From positions 1 through 39,555 of the IMG/VR virus record IMGVR_UViG_3300046090_000128: a DNA stretch of 39,555 nt. One strand, written 5' to 3'. Source of the stretch: a virus. Made by a program: the position numbers and the translations under genes. The notes beneath the pieces were generated by a model. The model saw only the letters and a list, made by a program, of their open reading frames with translations. It was not told the origin of the DNA and did no database searches. Positions 28,468 to 37,004 of the stretch are shown piece by piece (the first letter of the stretch is position 1; each line of letters opens with the position of its first letter).

Positions 28468-30439
28468 TCTCTTGAAGCATGTCGGCTACGTCGCCTTCAT
28501 CATTAGACATGTTTGCGTCGGCCATCGCATAGAATGCGGCGGTCTTCTTCGGAGGCGCTTTAGCATTGAAAGCCGACAGATCGTATGCCAAAAGCCACGC
28601 GACAACGTTCCAAATTCCACCCCTTGAATAGAAAGCCCATAACCTATCAAAATAGCCTTCTTCGAAGCCTTCTCGGGTCATGTCGGACCACGCTACATAG
28701 TGCCGCCCGTCATCCACGGGCAGATACAAACCGCCTATTTTGTAGTTGGTCGTGATGATAGGAAATGTGACGTTCGGGATGGTGTAAGGCTTGGTGTGCT
28801 TTTCGTTTATGGTGCGCGTATCGGGCGGTGACGCGCATATGGTTTTCATCTTTTCGTAGAAGGCCCAGCGGTTCGTTTCGCCCATATCACGCGCTTCAGA
28901 GAAGCGCAGAACCACACTTTTCAGGTAGCTATCAAAAGCGCTGACCACCACATCAGGCGCTTCTTCGGCGAAGTTGGCGGCGCCCACGCCCCACTTCAGC
29001 GGCTCCAGCAACGTGTCCTTGCCGGTGCGTGGTGAGCCACCCAAAACCAAGGCATGATTGATCTTTTCCTCAGGCCGTTGCAGCCGGTGCGCCATGCAGG
29101 CCGCGATATGCTGCCAATCGTCGGGATAGACCCGTTGAATATGCTCAAGCCACGGCGCTATATCAGCGCTGTTGCCTGGCTGCCGCTCTGGCGCTTGATA
29201 GAGATTGAGCACGCGAAGGTTAGGCCTGTCGATCCAACGGCCGTTGCTGAACAGCATGTCCTCGATGATCTCAGGTAGCCCCGGCGCCCATGTTTTTTGG
29301 TGCACCCCTTGGTTCTTGGCCAACCATACCGCAGGTTTCATTGCCTTTTTACCTAGCCCCGCGGCAGGCAGTATCATGTTGACAGTCTTGTCGGGCCAAA
29401 AGCTACGTGTCGGCAGGAAGCAATAATTACCTTCGGGAAGGTGTGCGATAAAATCGTCATATTCGACATTATCAGGAAGCTGATCCTTCACTCGCGCCCG
29501 CTCACGTGGCTTGACGCCTTCCCATCCCTGCGCCGCCGCCATGTGGAACAGCGTCCCGATAGTGACGCCGTGCTCCCGGTCCAGCGAGAACGAAGCCCAT
29601 GCCTCCGTTGTGCCGCCGTAATTGCCCGCGCGCGCGGACCATTCATCGTAGATCCGCCAGCCGTCCGCTGCACCACCGGACCAGTTGTGCAGGGCCGCGC
29701 CAAGCCGTATCCATTGCTCGCGATCCTCGACAACATCGTCCGGCAAAGCCGCCAGCGCCGCCTTGACCGTCTCAATCTCCCGATCGTCAATAAGCGCCCA
29801 CAACCCCCGCGTGGCCGGGGCCGCTTTGCGCTTCGCTGGGTCCTTAATCGCCGCTATTGCATGCGCCGGCAGGTCCAGGAAGAACGCCTCCAAGCCGTTC
29901 GCTGGATCGGTCAGGATGGCGTAGAGGTCAGTCAAGCCCTCCGCCCGGTAGCAGCCTCCATCCGCCAGCGTGCCCAGACAGACATAGCCGGCATCGCAGC
30001 GCACATCGATGCCCGCCGGCAACCTGCCCCGGCCGTTGCCAATGTGGCCATCAGGCGCGCGGTACCAGAAATGCCTGCCGCCGCTTGGCGTTCGCACTGC
30101 CGGTGCGGCGTCCCCTGATCCACGGAACGCTTCCCATGCCACTACGCCGTCGGCCTTGCGCTTGACATCGCAGTCTATAACCAGTGCCCCGAGCAATCCC
30201 GGCACGATACCCGGTAGCGCCCCCTGCCATTTCGACCACCACGCCTCAACCGTGGCCCGGTCCGCCGTCGCTTCCTTGAACCCGCCGGTACAGTAGGGCG
30301 CCTTGACCTTTTTGCCCCCCTCGCGGCATGGAAAGATCGGGATTCCCGCCGCCGCCAGCGCGAGGGCTAGCTCCTTATTGGTGAATGGCAGGCAAGCGGA
30401 ATCGGTCACGCGCAAAGGCGTTGCGGCATGTTGCGTCAT
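28217..30439 (-). CDS. bifunctional primase-polymerase / helicase replication protein
   Basis: The 740-residue protein has an N-terminal archaeo-eukaryotic primase-type (prim-pol) domain with ALVIDCDVK (DxD metal ligands) and VRTPSGGRHFWYR (GGxHxxY). Next is a PriCT-like segment (EDREQWIRLGAALHNWSGGA; GWRIYDEWSA). The C-terminal ATPase is superfamily 3-like, with Walker A GSPRTGKDTLLEPL and IPNVTFPIITTNYKIGG as sensor region (DUF5906-like). Such proteins prime and unwind phage DNA. The gene lies directly beside the origin-like repeats, and its 3' end contains some of the iterons. No good ribosome binding site is seen before the ATG. Confidence 0.85.
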   Translation of the reverse strand: MTQHAATPLRVTDSACLPFTNKELALALAAAGIPIFPCREGGKKVKAPYCTGGFKEATADRATVEAWWSKWQGALPGIVPGLLGALVIDCDVKRKADGVVAWEAFRGSGDAAPAVRTPSGGRHFWYRAPDGHIGNGRGRLPAGIDVRCDAGYVCLGTLADGGCYRAEGLTDLYAILTDPANGLEAFFLDLPAHAIAAIKDPAKRKAAPATRGLWALIDDREIETVKAALAALPDDVVEDREQWIRLGAALHNWSGGAADGWRIYDEWSARAGNYGGTTEAWASFSLDREHGVTIGTLFHMAAAQGWEGVKPRERARVKDQLPDNVEYDDFIAHLPEGNYCFLPTRSFWPDKTVNMILPAAGLGKKAMKPAVWLAKNQGVHQKTWAPGLPEIIEDMLFSNGRWIDRPNLRVLNLYQAPERQPGNSADIAPWLEHIQRVYPDDWQHIAACMAHRLQRPEEKINHALVLGGSPRTGKDTLLEPLKWGVGAANFAEEAPDVVVSAFDSYLKSVVLRFSEARDMGETNRWAFYEKMKTICASPPDTRTINEKHTKPYTIPNVTFPIITTNYKIGGLYLPVDDGRHYVAWSDMTREGFEEGYFDRLWAFYSRGGIWNVVAWLLAYDLSAFNAKAPPKKTAAFYAMADANMSNDEGDVADMLQEMKHPAVVTLECFTAKQSALAVFFSEPKNGSRIHAIMDRAGYFKVKNPDAKSGRWTIKGRKTMVYGRRDLSFRQHDAAVKKLDS

Positions 30440-30473
30440 AAGGTAAAATTGACTCCATATTTGGGGTACTTGC

Positions 30474-30504
30474 GGGCGCCGGCTGGTGGGAACTGACGGC
30501 GCCC
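30474..30504. promoter_or_regulatory. 8-bp inverted repeat between helicase and primase genes
   Basis: GGGCGCCG (30474-30481) and CGGCGCCC (30497-30504) are perfect complements with a 15-nt loop, in the 76-nt gap between the two replication genes. No T-run follows on either strand. It could be a processing hairpin or a protein-binding site. Confidence 0.4.
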
Positions 30505-30515
30505 GAACCTCAAGC

Positions 30516-31880
30516 TTAGGCGGCGCTAGCCTCTCTGGTCAAGCCCGCCATAATCCGCCCATGCAGCGCGCCCTTGGCGGTCACCACATCGTAAACCCGC
30601 TCGTCTTCCGTGTTGGTTACTAGTAGATAATGGCACCTCACGTGCCGCTGCTGCCCCTGTCGCCATATGCGGGCAATGCCCTGGTTTACGAGTTCGCCGG
30701 ACCACGGCACGGTAAACCAAATCAGCGTACGGCCCGGCCCTTCCTGCATGTTCAGCCCATAGGCCGCAGACGCGGCGTTCAGCGCCAAGACCGGCAACTT
30801 GCCATCATTCCACTGCCGGACCAGCAAGGGCACCTGTCGGGCCGGCGTGCCGCCATAGATAGCGGGCACGTTTCCGAGCGCCTTCCTGATCGCTTCCAGA
30901 TCATGCCGGAATTCAAAGAAGACGAGCGCTGGCGATCCCTGCAACTCGTCGATCAGCAGCCGAAGCTTGCCCGCCTTGGCGGTGTGCAGCGAGCGTAATT
31001 CCCCGGCCGCATCATAGACCGCGCCGGATGCGATCTGCCGGCTCTTACCCGAGACGACGGCGGCGTTGACCGCCAGTATGCCCAGATCCTCCACGGCGTT
31101 TTGCTTGTGCAACTCCTCATAGTAGCGCCGCGCGGCTTCTGGCAGCGTGATGTCATGCCGGATGTGACTGATTTCGGGCATCCCCTCGATCTGGTCGATA
31201 TCGATCGCGAGCGCCACACCTCGAATGGTGTCCATGATCTCGTCTTCAGCCCCGTCGAGCGGCGTAATGTCGTAGGAATATTCGCTCTCGTAAAACCAGC
31301 GCCGTTTGAATCGATCGAAGCCTTCCACTCCTTTTCGGCCGTGGCCTAGCCGCTCGCCGAGATCGATAGCGGCGACTTCGCCATAGATGTCGAGAAGGTG
31401 ATTGCCCACAGGCGTACCGGTGCCGCCAAGCCGGTATTTGAAGCGTGACAGCCAGGGCGCTATCGCGCGCCAGCGCTTCGTCGAAACGTTCTTCATTTTT
31501 GAAAGTTCGTCAAAAATAATCTGCGCCCACGGGAATGGACCAGGGTCATTCTCAAGCGCTTCGGCAAGCCACTCCAATGCCTCATAATTAATCAATGAGA
31601 CACGAGGCAATTCGTTCAGGTGCTTATGCTTGCCGTGCAAGAAGCGCATGGGGAAGTTGTAGCCCCATTTCCGATTCTCGTTCGGCCACACGGTCAGGCA
31701 CACGGTTTTTGGCGCGACGACGAGCGTGCGCCCTTCCGTGCAGTATATCGTCTCTAGGAACACGCGCGTCTTGCCGGCACCGGGCGCCATGAACAGGATC
31801 GCGGCGCGCTTCTCGCCGATGAAGTCAAGCGCCTGGCGCTGCAACGGATTAAACGGCGGGCCATTCGAGAAGGGCTGCAT
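30516..31880 (-). CDS. SNF2-family (SF2) DNA helicase/ATPase
   Basis: The 454-residue protein has the superfamily 2 motifs in order: Q-region FNPLQRQALDFIG, Walker A MAPGAGKTR, motif Ia LVVAPKTVCLTVWPNE, motif II FDELSKMKN, motif III GTGTPVGN, and in the C-terminal lobe ALNAASAAYGLNMQ (motif V) and NQGIARIWRQGQQR (motif VI). It lacks extra targeting domains, like most phage SNF2-type helicases. A role in replication or recombination is inferred. Its start overlaps the end of the VRR-NUC gene by 32 nt, which fits translational coupling. Confidence 0.88.
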   Translation of the reverse strand: MQPFSNGPPFNPLQRQALDFIGEKRAAILFMAPGAGKTRVFLETIYCTEGRTLVVAPKTVCLTVWPNENRKWGYNFPMRFLHGKHKHLNELPRVSLINYEALEWLAEALENDPGPFPWAQIIFDELSKMKNVSTKRWRAIAPWLSRFKYRLGGTGTPVGNHLLDIYGEVAAIDLGERLGHGRKGVEGFDRFKRRWFYESEYSYDITPLDGAEDEIMDTIRGVALAIDIDQIEGMPEISHIRHDITLPEAARRYYEELHKQNAVEDLGILAVNAAVVSGKSRQIASGAVYDAAGELRSLHTAKAGKLRLLIDELQGSPALVFFEFRHDLEAIRKALGNVPAIYGGTPARQVPLLVRQWNDGKLPVLALNAASAAYGLNMQEGPGRTLIWFTVPWSGELVNQGIARIWRQGQQRHVRCHYLLVTNTEDERVYDVVTAKGALHGRIMAGLTREASAA

Positions 31881-32127
31881 TGACTTCCTCTTTATTTTTC
31901 AAAATGCAGGCGCGATGCCCGTGGGTGATCAGCCAGGCAATGCGGTGACGCTGTGCAGGCGACACTCTCCCGCCGCGCGGGCGCTTGATCTCGGCGAACA
32001 GACAGACGCCCCCCGGCATGATCGCCAGCCTGTCGGTCATGCCGGCATAACCGGCGAGCTTGAGCACCATCCCGCCGCGCCGCTTGACCTCGCGGCAGAA
32101 ATAATCCTCGACCGCTGCTTCATTCAT
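31849..32127 (-). CDS. VRR-NUC domain nuclease
   Basis: The start ATG 32127 (MNEAAVEDYF) is the first after the divergent control region; GTG 32145 is a longer alternative. The 92-residue product is a stand-alone VRR-NUC nuclease: EDYFCREVKRRGGMVLKLAG, the catalytic GMTDRLAIMPGG and FAEIKRPRGG (E-x-K), then AQRHRIAWLITHGHRACIL. Phage members act as structure-specific nucleases in replication or repair. It opens the leftward replication operon. Confidence 0.85.
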   Translation of the reverse strand: MNEAAVEDYFCREVKRRGGMVLKLAGYAGMTDRLAIMPGGVCLFAEIKRPRGGRVSPAQRHRIAWLITHGHRACILKNKEEVNAALLEWPAV

Positions 32128-32129
32128 GT

Positions 32130-32167
32130 ATATAACTTTCACCACTATATGTATATCGAAGTTATAT
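32130..32167. promoter_or_regulatory. shared operator-like inverted repeat between divergent replication operons
   Basis: ATATAACTT (32130-32138) and AAGTTATAT (32159-32167) are perfect 9-bp complements with a 20-nt spacer, in the 49-bp gap between the VRR-NUC and ribbon-helix-helix genes. The gap is very AT-rich. The nearest DNA-binding protein encoded is the ribbon-helix-helix protein, so autoregulation through this repeat is a reasonable guess. No Shine-Dalgarno precedes its ATG, so its message may be leaderless. Confidence 0.5.
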
Positions 32168-32176
32168 CGTATCTAT

Positions 32177-32353
32177 ATGAGCAAGCCACTGAAAAGTACA
32201 AAAATGATGCGTATGCTGCTGAGCTTTACGCCTCCGCAGATGCGATGGCTTCACCATGAATCCGCGCGGCTTGGCGTATCCGTGGCAGAACTTGTCCGCC
32301 GCGCGATCGACAGTGCACGCACGCCCAAGCCTGAGAAAGCGCCTTCCGAATGA
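32177..32353 (+). CDS. ribbon-helix-helix (Arc/CopG-type) DNA-binding protein
   Basis: The start is ATG 32177 (MSKPLKSTKMM), giving 58 residues. The fold elements are a strand (MRMLLSFTP), helix A (QMRWLHHESARLG) and helix B after VSVAELVRRAID. It is the first gene of the rightward replication operon, and its stop overlaps the next start as ATGA. A repressor of the divergent promoters is likely, as for Arc-type phage regulators. Codons further upstream are in frame but lie in the control region. Confidence 0.75.
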   Translation: MSKPLKSTKMMRMLLSFTPPQMRWLHHESARLGVSVAELVRRAIDSARTPKPEKAPSE

Positions 32354-33087
32354 GTCAGCATTCCAGCGTTGTCGGCGGCTCGACAGCAACCCGCGTGCTC
32401 GCATGCCCTGGATCAATTGACCTTTGCCGCAAGATACCTAAGGAACCAGCATCGATTTACGCGGCAATCGGTTCCGCATGTCACGAAGTCATGGAGGCAT
32501 GGCTGCGCGATGAGCCTGAGATAACCCATAAGTTGGTGCCGGGGCACATTTTCGAAAGCAAAATTAGTCCGGCGCGGAATTGGTTCGTAAAAAATTTCGC
32601 GGATAGCGCCAGCTATCATGTCGAGCGGTGCCTCGATTTCGGCGAGCGTATCGTCGACCCGCAAACCGGAGAGAAGGCGTTCGGAACCGCCGATGTGGTA
32701 TTTCAGCATGATGACGGCCGCGCGGGGGTTATCGATTGGAAATTTGGCGATGGTCATCTCGTTTCCGCTGAGAACAACGACCAGATGCGGTTTTATCTCG
32801 CGGCGGCGATCCGCAGCGGCTATCTGCCAGTGCAGCCGAATTACCAGACATGGATTTTCCAGCCAAGCATGAAGCTGGCACCGGATAAATTTGCGTCCCT
32901 CGGCCGCTACTCGCTCGCCGATCTGGCGGCTTTCGAGGGTCGGCTTGCCGCCGCCGTCACCACGCTACCCCGGCCGTTCGCCACCGGGCCGCACTGCCAT
33001 TGGTGCCGCGCCAAGCACATTTGCGATGCCCGGCTCGATCAGGAATTCGGCGACGCTCGCGAAGTGATGAAGGCGCATAAGCGGTGA
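32350..33087 (+). CDS. PD-(D/E)XK nuclease (RecB/Cas4-like, DUF2800 type)
   Basis: The 245-residue product has the nuclease core FGTADVVFQHDDGRAGVIDW, whose D and the following KFGDGH give the (D/E)xK site. It also has the QMRFYLAAAI motif after it. The C-terminal cysteines CHWCRAKHIC, together with the upstream ACPGS, look like the metal or Fe-S cluster ligands of the Cas4/AddB-like group. An early His/Glu pair (SACHEVMEAWL) is also typical. Phage members process DNA ends for recombination, often with a single-strand-binding protein. It overlaps its neighbours at both ends. Confidence 0.8.
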   Translation: MSQHSSVVGGSTATRVLACPGSIDLCRKIPKEPASIYAAIGSACHEVMEAWLRDEPEITHKLVPGHIFESKISPARNWFVKNFADSASYHVERCLDFGERIVDPQTGEKAFGTADVVFQHDDGRAGVIDWKFGDGHLVSAENNDQMRFYLAAAIRSGYLPVQPNYQTWIFQPSMKLAPDKFASLGRYSLADLAAFEGRLAAAVTTLPRPFATGPHCHWCRAKHICDARLDQEFGDAREVMKAHKR

Positions 33088-33293
33088 CCGTGGCCTATAG
33101 CGAAATCGACCCGTATTGCGTGAAGTGGTTGCGCAACCTTATGGAAAACGGATTTATCGCGAGGGGCGAGGTTTGTGACGTCAGCATCAAACAGTTGCCC
33201 GCCGCGAGCGTGCGCGCCTATGGAAACGCCCTCTGCGCTCCGCAAGCGATCGAATTCATCAAGGCCGCAATCGCGGCAATCAACGAAGCCTGA
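33084..33293 (+). pseudogene. internally deleted cytosine-C5 DNA methyltransferase remnant
   Basis: The 69-codon frame starts GTG 33084, overlapping the upstream stop (GTGA). Its first half (SEIDPYCVKWLRNLMENGFI, then ARGEVCD.SIKQL) matches the N-terminus of a common phage C5-methyltransferase. Its last part (VRAYGNALCAPQAIEFIKA) matches the C-terminus of the same enzymes, where the RxYGNA motif precedes the end. Everything between is absent, including the FAGIGG cofactor loop, the PCQ catalytic cysteine and the ENV motif. The fusion is in frame, so a small protein may still be made, but it cannot be a methyltransferase. Confidence 0.7.
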
Positions 33294-33321
33294 AGTAATC
33301 AGTAAAGGAAGTATAGAAAAC

Positions 33322-34056
33322 ATGAGCGCACTAACACGCACCCTCACCGGCCAGGCGCTCGCCGAGTGGGTAAACACCGCCGAGCAGAACCTCAACGCGC
33401 TGCCCTCCGGTCGCGGGCTTGACCTTCTCAAACTCACTAAGCAGGGCGATTGGGTGTTCGGGCAAAAGCCGACCAAGCTGGCGCAAGATGACTTTATCGC
33501 AGTCAACCCCTTCTCGGTCGAAGTCGGATACATCGCGTTTAGCGATGCTGGCGAACTCTTGGGCGAGCACATCGCCTCGCTCGCGGCGCCGCCGATCCGC
33601 ATGGATCAGTTGCCTCCGGTCGCTAGTGCACGCGGCTGGCAGAAACAGGTGTCGGTCGCCTGCCAGATCCTCGACGGGGCGAACGCCGGGACGGCAGTCG
33701 TTTATAAAACCTCAAGCGTCGGCGGCATGGATTTCGCCAAGCGTATCATCGCCGAGATGATGGCCAAGCTACGCACCGGCAACGTCGAATGCGTGCCGGT
33801 CCTGGATATGCAAGTGGCTAGCTACCAGCACTCCAATAAGAGCTACGGCACGATTTTCACACCGGAGTACGAAATCATCCAATGGGTGAATATGAATTTC
33901 GATCCGATCGTCGAGGATGAACCGGACGCGGCCGAAACGCTAGCCGAAGCCGCCTCTGCCTCTGTCCTCGCGCGAACACGCGGCCGGCAGGCTAAGAAGG
34001 TGGAGCCGGCTGAACCTGCCGCGCCCGAACCCGGCCGCCGCATGCGCCGGACATAG
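33322..34056 (+). CDS. phage replication/recombination-module protein, unknown function
   Basis: The start is ATG 33322 (MSALTRTLTGQALAEW); the frame is open earlier but not protein-like there. The 244-residue product has blocks DLLKLTKQGDWVFGQKPTKL, DDFIAVNPFSVEVGYIAF and SYGTIFTPEYEIIQWVNM, with a beta-rich look, and an acidic then basic C-terminal tail (PDAAETLAEA...RRMRR). A set of phage proteins with GxWxxG(x)nxxxVNPxSxxxGYIAW lies between nuclease and polymerase genes. An oligonucleotide-binding, single-strand-binding function is a plausible guess because of the fold and the acidic tail. Confidence 0.55.
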   Translation: MSALTRTLTGQALAEWVNTAEQNLNALPSGRGLDLLKLTKQGDWVFGQKPTKLAQDDFIAVNPFSVEVGYIAFSDAGELLGEHIASLAAPPIRMDQLPPVASARGWQKQVSVACQILDGANAGTAVVYKTSSVGGMDFAKRIIAEMMAKLRTGNVECVPVLDMQVASYQHSNKSYGTIFTPEYEIIQWVNMNFDPIVEDEPDAAETLAEAASASVLARTRGRQAKKVEPAEPAAPEPGRRMRRT

Positions 34057-34061
34057 GCGCC

Positions 34062-36143
34062 ATGGTAAACGCCCGCACGCTCAGTCTCGACTACGAAACT
34101 TTTTCTGAATGCGATCTGAAAGCGGCGGGCGCTTACAAATATGCGCAGCACCCATCGACAGACATTCTCGCATGTTCCTACAGCATTGACGGCGGACCTG
34201 TTCAACGCTGGACGCCGGGCGCTCCATATCCGTTCGAAAGCCTGGGCAAGTTCACCATCCGCGCCTTCAACGCGGGCTTTGAGCGCCAAATGTGGAATGT
34301 GGTGTGCGCCCGCCGCTATGGCTGGCCCGTGCTGCCGCTTGAGCGGTTCGTCTGCACCGCCGCCATGTGCCGCGTTGCCGCGCTGGCCGGTAACTTGGAC
34401 GATGCCGGCCGGATGCTGGACATCCGCGTCAAGAAAGACCGTTCCGGCCACTTGCACATGCTGAAAATGTGCCGGCCAGACAGTGAAGGCATGAGACGCC
34501 ACCACACAGCCGAAGCGCTACGGCGCTTGCGTGATTATTGCGATATCGACGTGATCGCGGAGATACAGATTCGCGAAGCCCTGCCGGAGCCTGATATAGC
34601 GGATCTCGAACGCTACTGGCTTTCCGAGCACATCAATGACCGCGGCCTCATTATTGACCACCGCTTCGCCGAGATCGCGCAGGCCTTTACCCAGGAAGAA
34701 AAAGCATGGTTCAATGCGCGCATAGCTGAGTTGACCGGCGGCGCCGCAACCAAACTGACACAAAACAAGCGGCTGAAAGACTGGTTGGCAGTAAGCCTGT
34801 CGCCTGAGGCATGGGCTATCTTTCACGAATATGTGGACGGGGTGAAAAAGCCCAAACTTGATGCCGCCGCACGCGAGCGCGCCCTTGCCGCCGCCGATGA
34901 CGATCCGGAGCTGTTCGCGCCCGATCAGTTTGAACTTATCGAACTGCTGGATGCATCCAGCAAGGCCGCTGTAGCGAAGTATGTCGCCATGCTGGCGCGT
35001 GCAACCGGCGACGATGTTGCCCGTGTCCAGGGCGCCTACGTATTTGCAGGTGGCCAGCAGACTGGGCGCTTCGCGTCCAGGGGCTTGCAAGTTCACAACC
35101 TCATTCGCAACGTACATAAAGACTCTGCCGCGATCATGCAGGCGGTTCACGCTGATGGTTCGGAAGCTTTGCGCGGCCATAAGGATGACAGCGGCAACGA
35201 AATTCCCGCCATACACATGCTATCCCGGCTACTGCGCCCGACCATTACTGGGTGTCCCTACGGCGATTTCGGTCTGGTGTGGGGCGATTTCTCGCAAATC
35301 GAAGCGCGTATGCTGCCCTGGCTCTCGTGCGATCCAGACGCGCGTGACCGGCTTAAGGTATTCGCAGACGGCGGCGACATATATGAATTCACCTGCAAAG
35401 CCATGGGGTTAGCGGTATATGCGGATGTGGACGGTGAACAGCGCATCACCAAGGAAAGCCGCCAGATCGGCAAGGTGACTGACCTCGCCGCGCAATATAG
35501 CGGCGCGCAAGGTTCGATTGCCAATATGGCGCGGATATACCGCGTCCGTATCTCTCCGGCAGAGGCCGCCGGACTAATCGAGGGTTGGCGCTCACGCAAC
35601 CTTTGGGCGGTACGTTTTTGGGATAAACTCATGGCGGCCGCCTATGGCGCCGTCCGCCACCCTTTGCAGGAGTTTCCCGCCGGCCGCGTCGTCTTCACAT
35701 ATGACCCGAGCATGTTCGGTGACATCGGCGCGCTATTGATGCGGCTACCTTCTGGCCGATCGATCCATTACCCCGGCGCTAGGATCGAAATGATAACGAC
35801 TTCCTGGGGTGAGCGCACGGTCGGACTGACCGCTATGAAAGCTTCGTGGAAGCCGGCTGAAGGCGCTACGGAGTGGCCTCGCGTGCAGATCTGGCGCGGT
35901 TTGCTTGCCAACTCCTGCACGCAAGGGGCGTCGGCGGACATCCTCATGGATGCGATGGATAGCGCGGAGAAGACAGTCGCGCTTGTGGTCGGGCATACTC
36001 ATGACGAGATTATTGTTCAAAGCAGTACGCCGGAGGAGACGGCGGAGAAGTTGAAGACGTGCATGGAAACGCCGCCCGCATGGGCGGCAGGCCTACCGCT
36101 CGCGGCCAAGGTGCATCACGGCTATCGCTACGGTGTCGAATGA
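34062..36143 (+). CDS. family A DNA polymerase with 3'-5' exonuclease domain
   Basis: The 693-residue protein has an N-terminal DEDD exonuclease with LSLDYETFS (Exo I), FNAGFERQMW (Exo II) and YCDIDVIAE (Exo III). The polymerase domain has motif A WGDFSQIEARML near residue 409, motif B (SRQIGKVTDLAAQYSGAQGS), and motif C GHTHDEIIVQ near 646. It would replicate phage DNA together with the primase-helicase. It is the last gene of the rightward operon and overlaps the converging HTH gene by 51 nt. Start ATG 34062 lies 5 nt after the preceding stop. Confidence 0.92.
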   Translation: MVNARTLSLDYETFSECDLKAAGAYKYAQHPSTDILACSYSIDGGPVQRWTPGAPYPFESLGKFTIRAFNAGFERQMWNVVCARRYGWPVLPLERFVCTAAMCRVAALAGNLDDAGRMLDIRVKKDRSGHLHMLKMCRPDSEGMRRHHTAEALRRLRDYCDIDVIAEIQIREALPEPDIADLERYWLSEHINDRGLIIDHRFAEIAQAFTQEEKAWFNARIAELTGGAATKLTQNKRLKDWLAVSLSPEAWAIFHEYVDGVKKPKLDAAARERALAAADDDPELFAPDQFELIELLDASSKAAVAKYVAMLARATGDDVARVQGAYVFAGGQQTGRFASRGLQVHNLIRNVHKDSAAIMQAVHADGSEALRGHKDDSGNEIPAIHMLSRLLRPTITGCPYGDFGLVWGDFSQIEARMLPWLSCDPDARDRLKVFADGGDIYEFTCKAMGLAVYADVDGEQRITKESRQIGKVTDLAAQYSGAQGSIANMARIYRVRISPAEAAGLIEGWRSRNLWAVRFWDKLMAAAYGAVRHPLQEFPAGRVVFTYDPSMFGDIGALLMRLPSGRSIHYPGARIEMITTSWGERTVGLTAMKASWKPAEGATEWPRVQIWRGLLANSCTQGASADILMDAMDSAEKTVALVVGHTHDEIIVQSSTPEETAEKLKTCMETPPAWAAGLPLAAKVHHGYRYGVE

Positions 36144-36299
36144 CTGCCGGGATCTACTTCGCGCAAACAGCCCATAGCGCCACATGGCGCCCTTCACGGC
36201 GTTGACGCTCTCACCGGTCAGCCGGGCGATGTCGGCGGCGCTGAGCCCGCGCGCGGAGAGATCGGCCAGCAGCTTTTGCCGGTCAGGGGGCCATCTCAC
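36093..36299 (-). CDS. small helix-turn-helix protein (GcrA-like N-terminus)
   Basis: The start is GTG 36299, inside the end of the preceding gene, giving 68 residues. The product opens MRWPPDRQKLLADLSARGLS and continues AADIARLTGESVNAVKGAMW, which resembles the HTH of GcrA (W...LSxxxIAxxLxxxxxNAVxGxxxRxGL). The rest of GcrA is absent. The end overlaps the converging DNA polymerase gene by 51 nt. It is the last gene of the leftward early operon. Confidence 0.6.
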   Translation of the reverse strand: MRWPPDRQKLLADLSARGLSAADIARLTGESVNAVKGAMWRYGLFARSRSRQSFDTVAIAVMHLGRER

Positions 36300-36585
36300 G
36301 TTCTCGCCGCCTCCTATAATGTTCGGGCCGTACGAAACCGGACAAGTTTAGCCGCTGTTTCCAACCGCATATTGTTGCCTGGCTAACCCCGAGTTTCGCC
36401 GCTGCTTCCTTTGGCGTCAGCCCGGCGGCATGCGCGGCGCGGATCTCTTTCTCGCGGCGCATTCGATGCTCGTAATATCGCAGCGTGACGCCGTATTTTT
36501 CGCGCGGGACCATGAACAGCCGCGCGCACAATATGCACCAGGAATGATAGTGCGGCGGCTCTCCGCATTCGGGACAGGGGGTCAT
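36283..36585 (-). CDS. zinc-finger plus helix-turn-helix DNA-binding protein
   Basis: The 100-residue protein has an N-terminal Cys/His cluster (CPECGEPPHYHSWCILC), which could bind zinc, and an HTH (GLTPKEAAAKLGVSQATICG) near residue 65. A basic tail (YRRRREREMAP) ends it. It overlaps its neighbours in the leftward early operon. A transcription regulator is likely; the target is unknown. Confidence 0.65.
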   Translation of the reverse strand: MTPCPECGEPPHYHSWCILCARLFMVPREKYGVTLRYYEHRMRREKEIRAAHAAGLTPKEAAAKLGVSQATICGWKQRLNLSGFVRPEHYRRRREREMAP

Positions 36586-37004
36586 GCTGCCTCACTGCGA
36601 AGACGTTTCTGATATCTCGCAGCATCCCTTCGCCTGCAGGACCGACAATCTCTTCTCCCGTTGGTTGTAATGTAAGTATTTTCAAGAGAGAATTCGTGAC
36701 CATGCATGCAATGCGTCTTGGTGGCGCTTCGTTGTCTTTTCGCATTATCTATGTTTGTTTTTGGCTCTAAATGTTGCGGGTTAACGCAACATGCGATCCA
36801 ACAAATATGATCAATTGTGTATCCATCCGGAATCGCCCCGACAAAATGTGCGTAAGAAATTCTGTGAGCAAATCTTGCTCTTCGATCAACGTGAAATAGT
36901 CCATATCCATTCTTGTCAATGTTACCCATCCAAAGCCAACAACCTGTATTTGGCTCTGGTAAAAACCTTTTCGAGAATTCCGAATATTGCTCTTTTGTTA
37001 GCAC
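36582..37004 (-). CDS. HNH homing-type endonuclease
   Basis: The start is GTG 37004, overlapping the GcrA-like stop; it gives 140 residues. The HNH_3-type motif is clear: RFLPEPNTGCWLWMG, AHRISYAHFVG, PDGYTIDHICWIACCVNPQH, and a C-terminal zinc-like cluster (CMHGHEF, CRSCRRRD). The gene is more AT-rich than the flanking genes, so it is probably a recent mobile insertion. These enzymes cut DNA at their own empty site or elsewhere. It is joined to its neighbours by overlaps. Confidence 0.85.
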   Translation of the reverse strand: MLTKEQYSEFSKRFLPEPNTGCWLWMGNIDKNGYGLFHVDRRARFAHRISYAHFVGAIPDGYTIDHICWIACCVNPQHLEPKTNIDNAKRQRSATKTHCMHGHEFSLENTYITTNGRRDCRSCRRRDAARYQKRLRSEAA

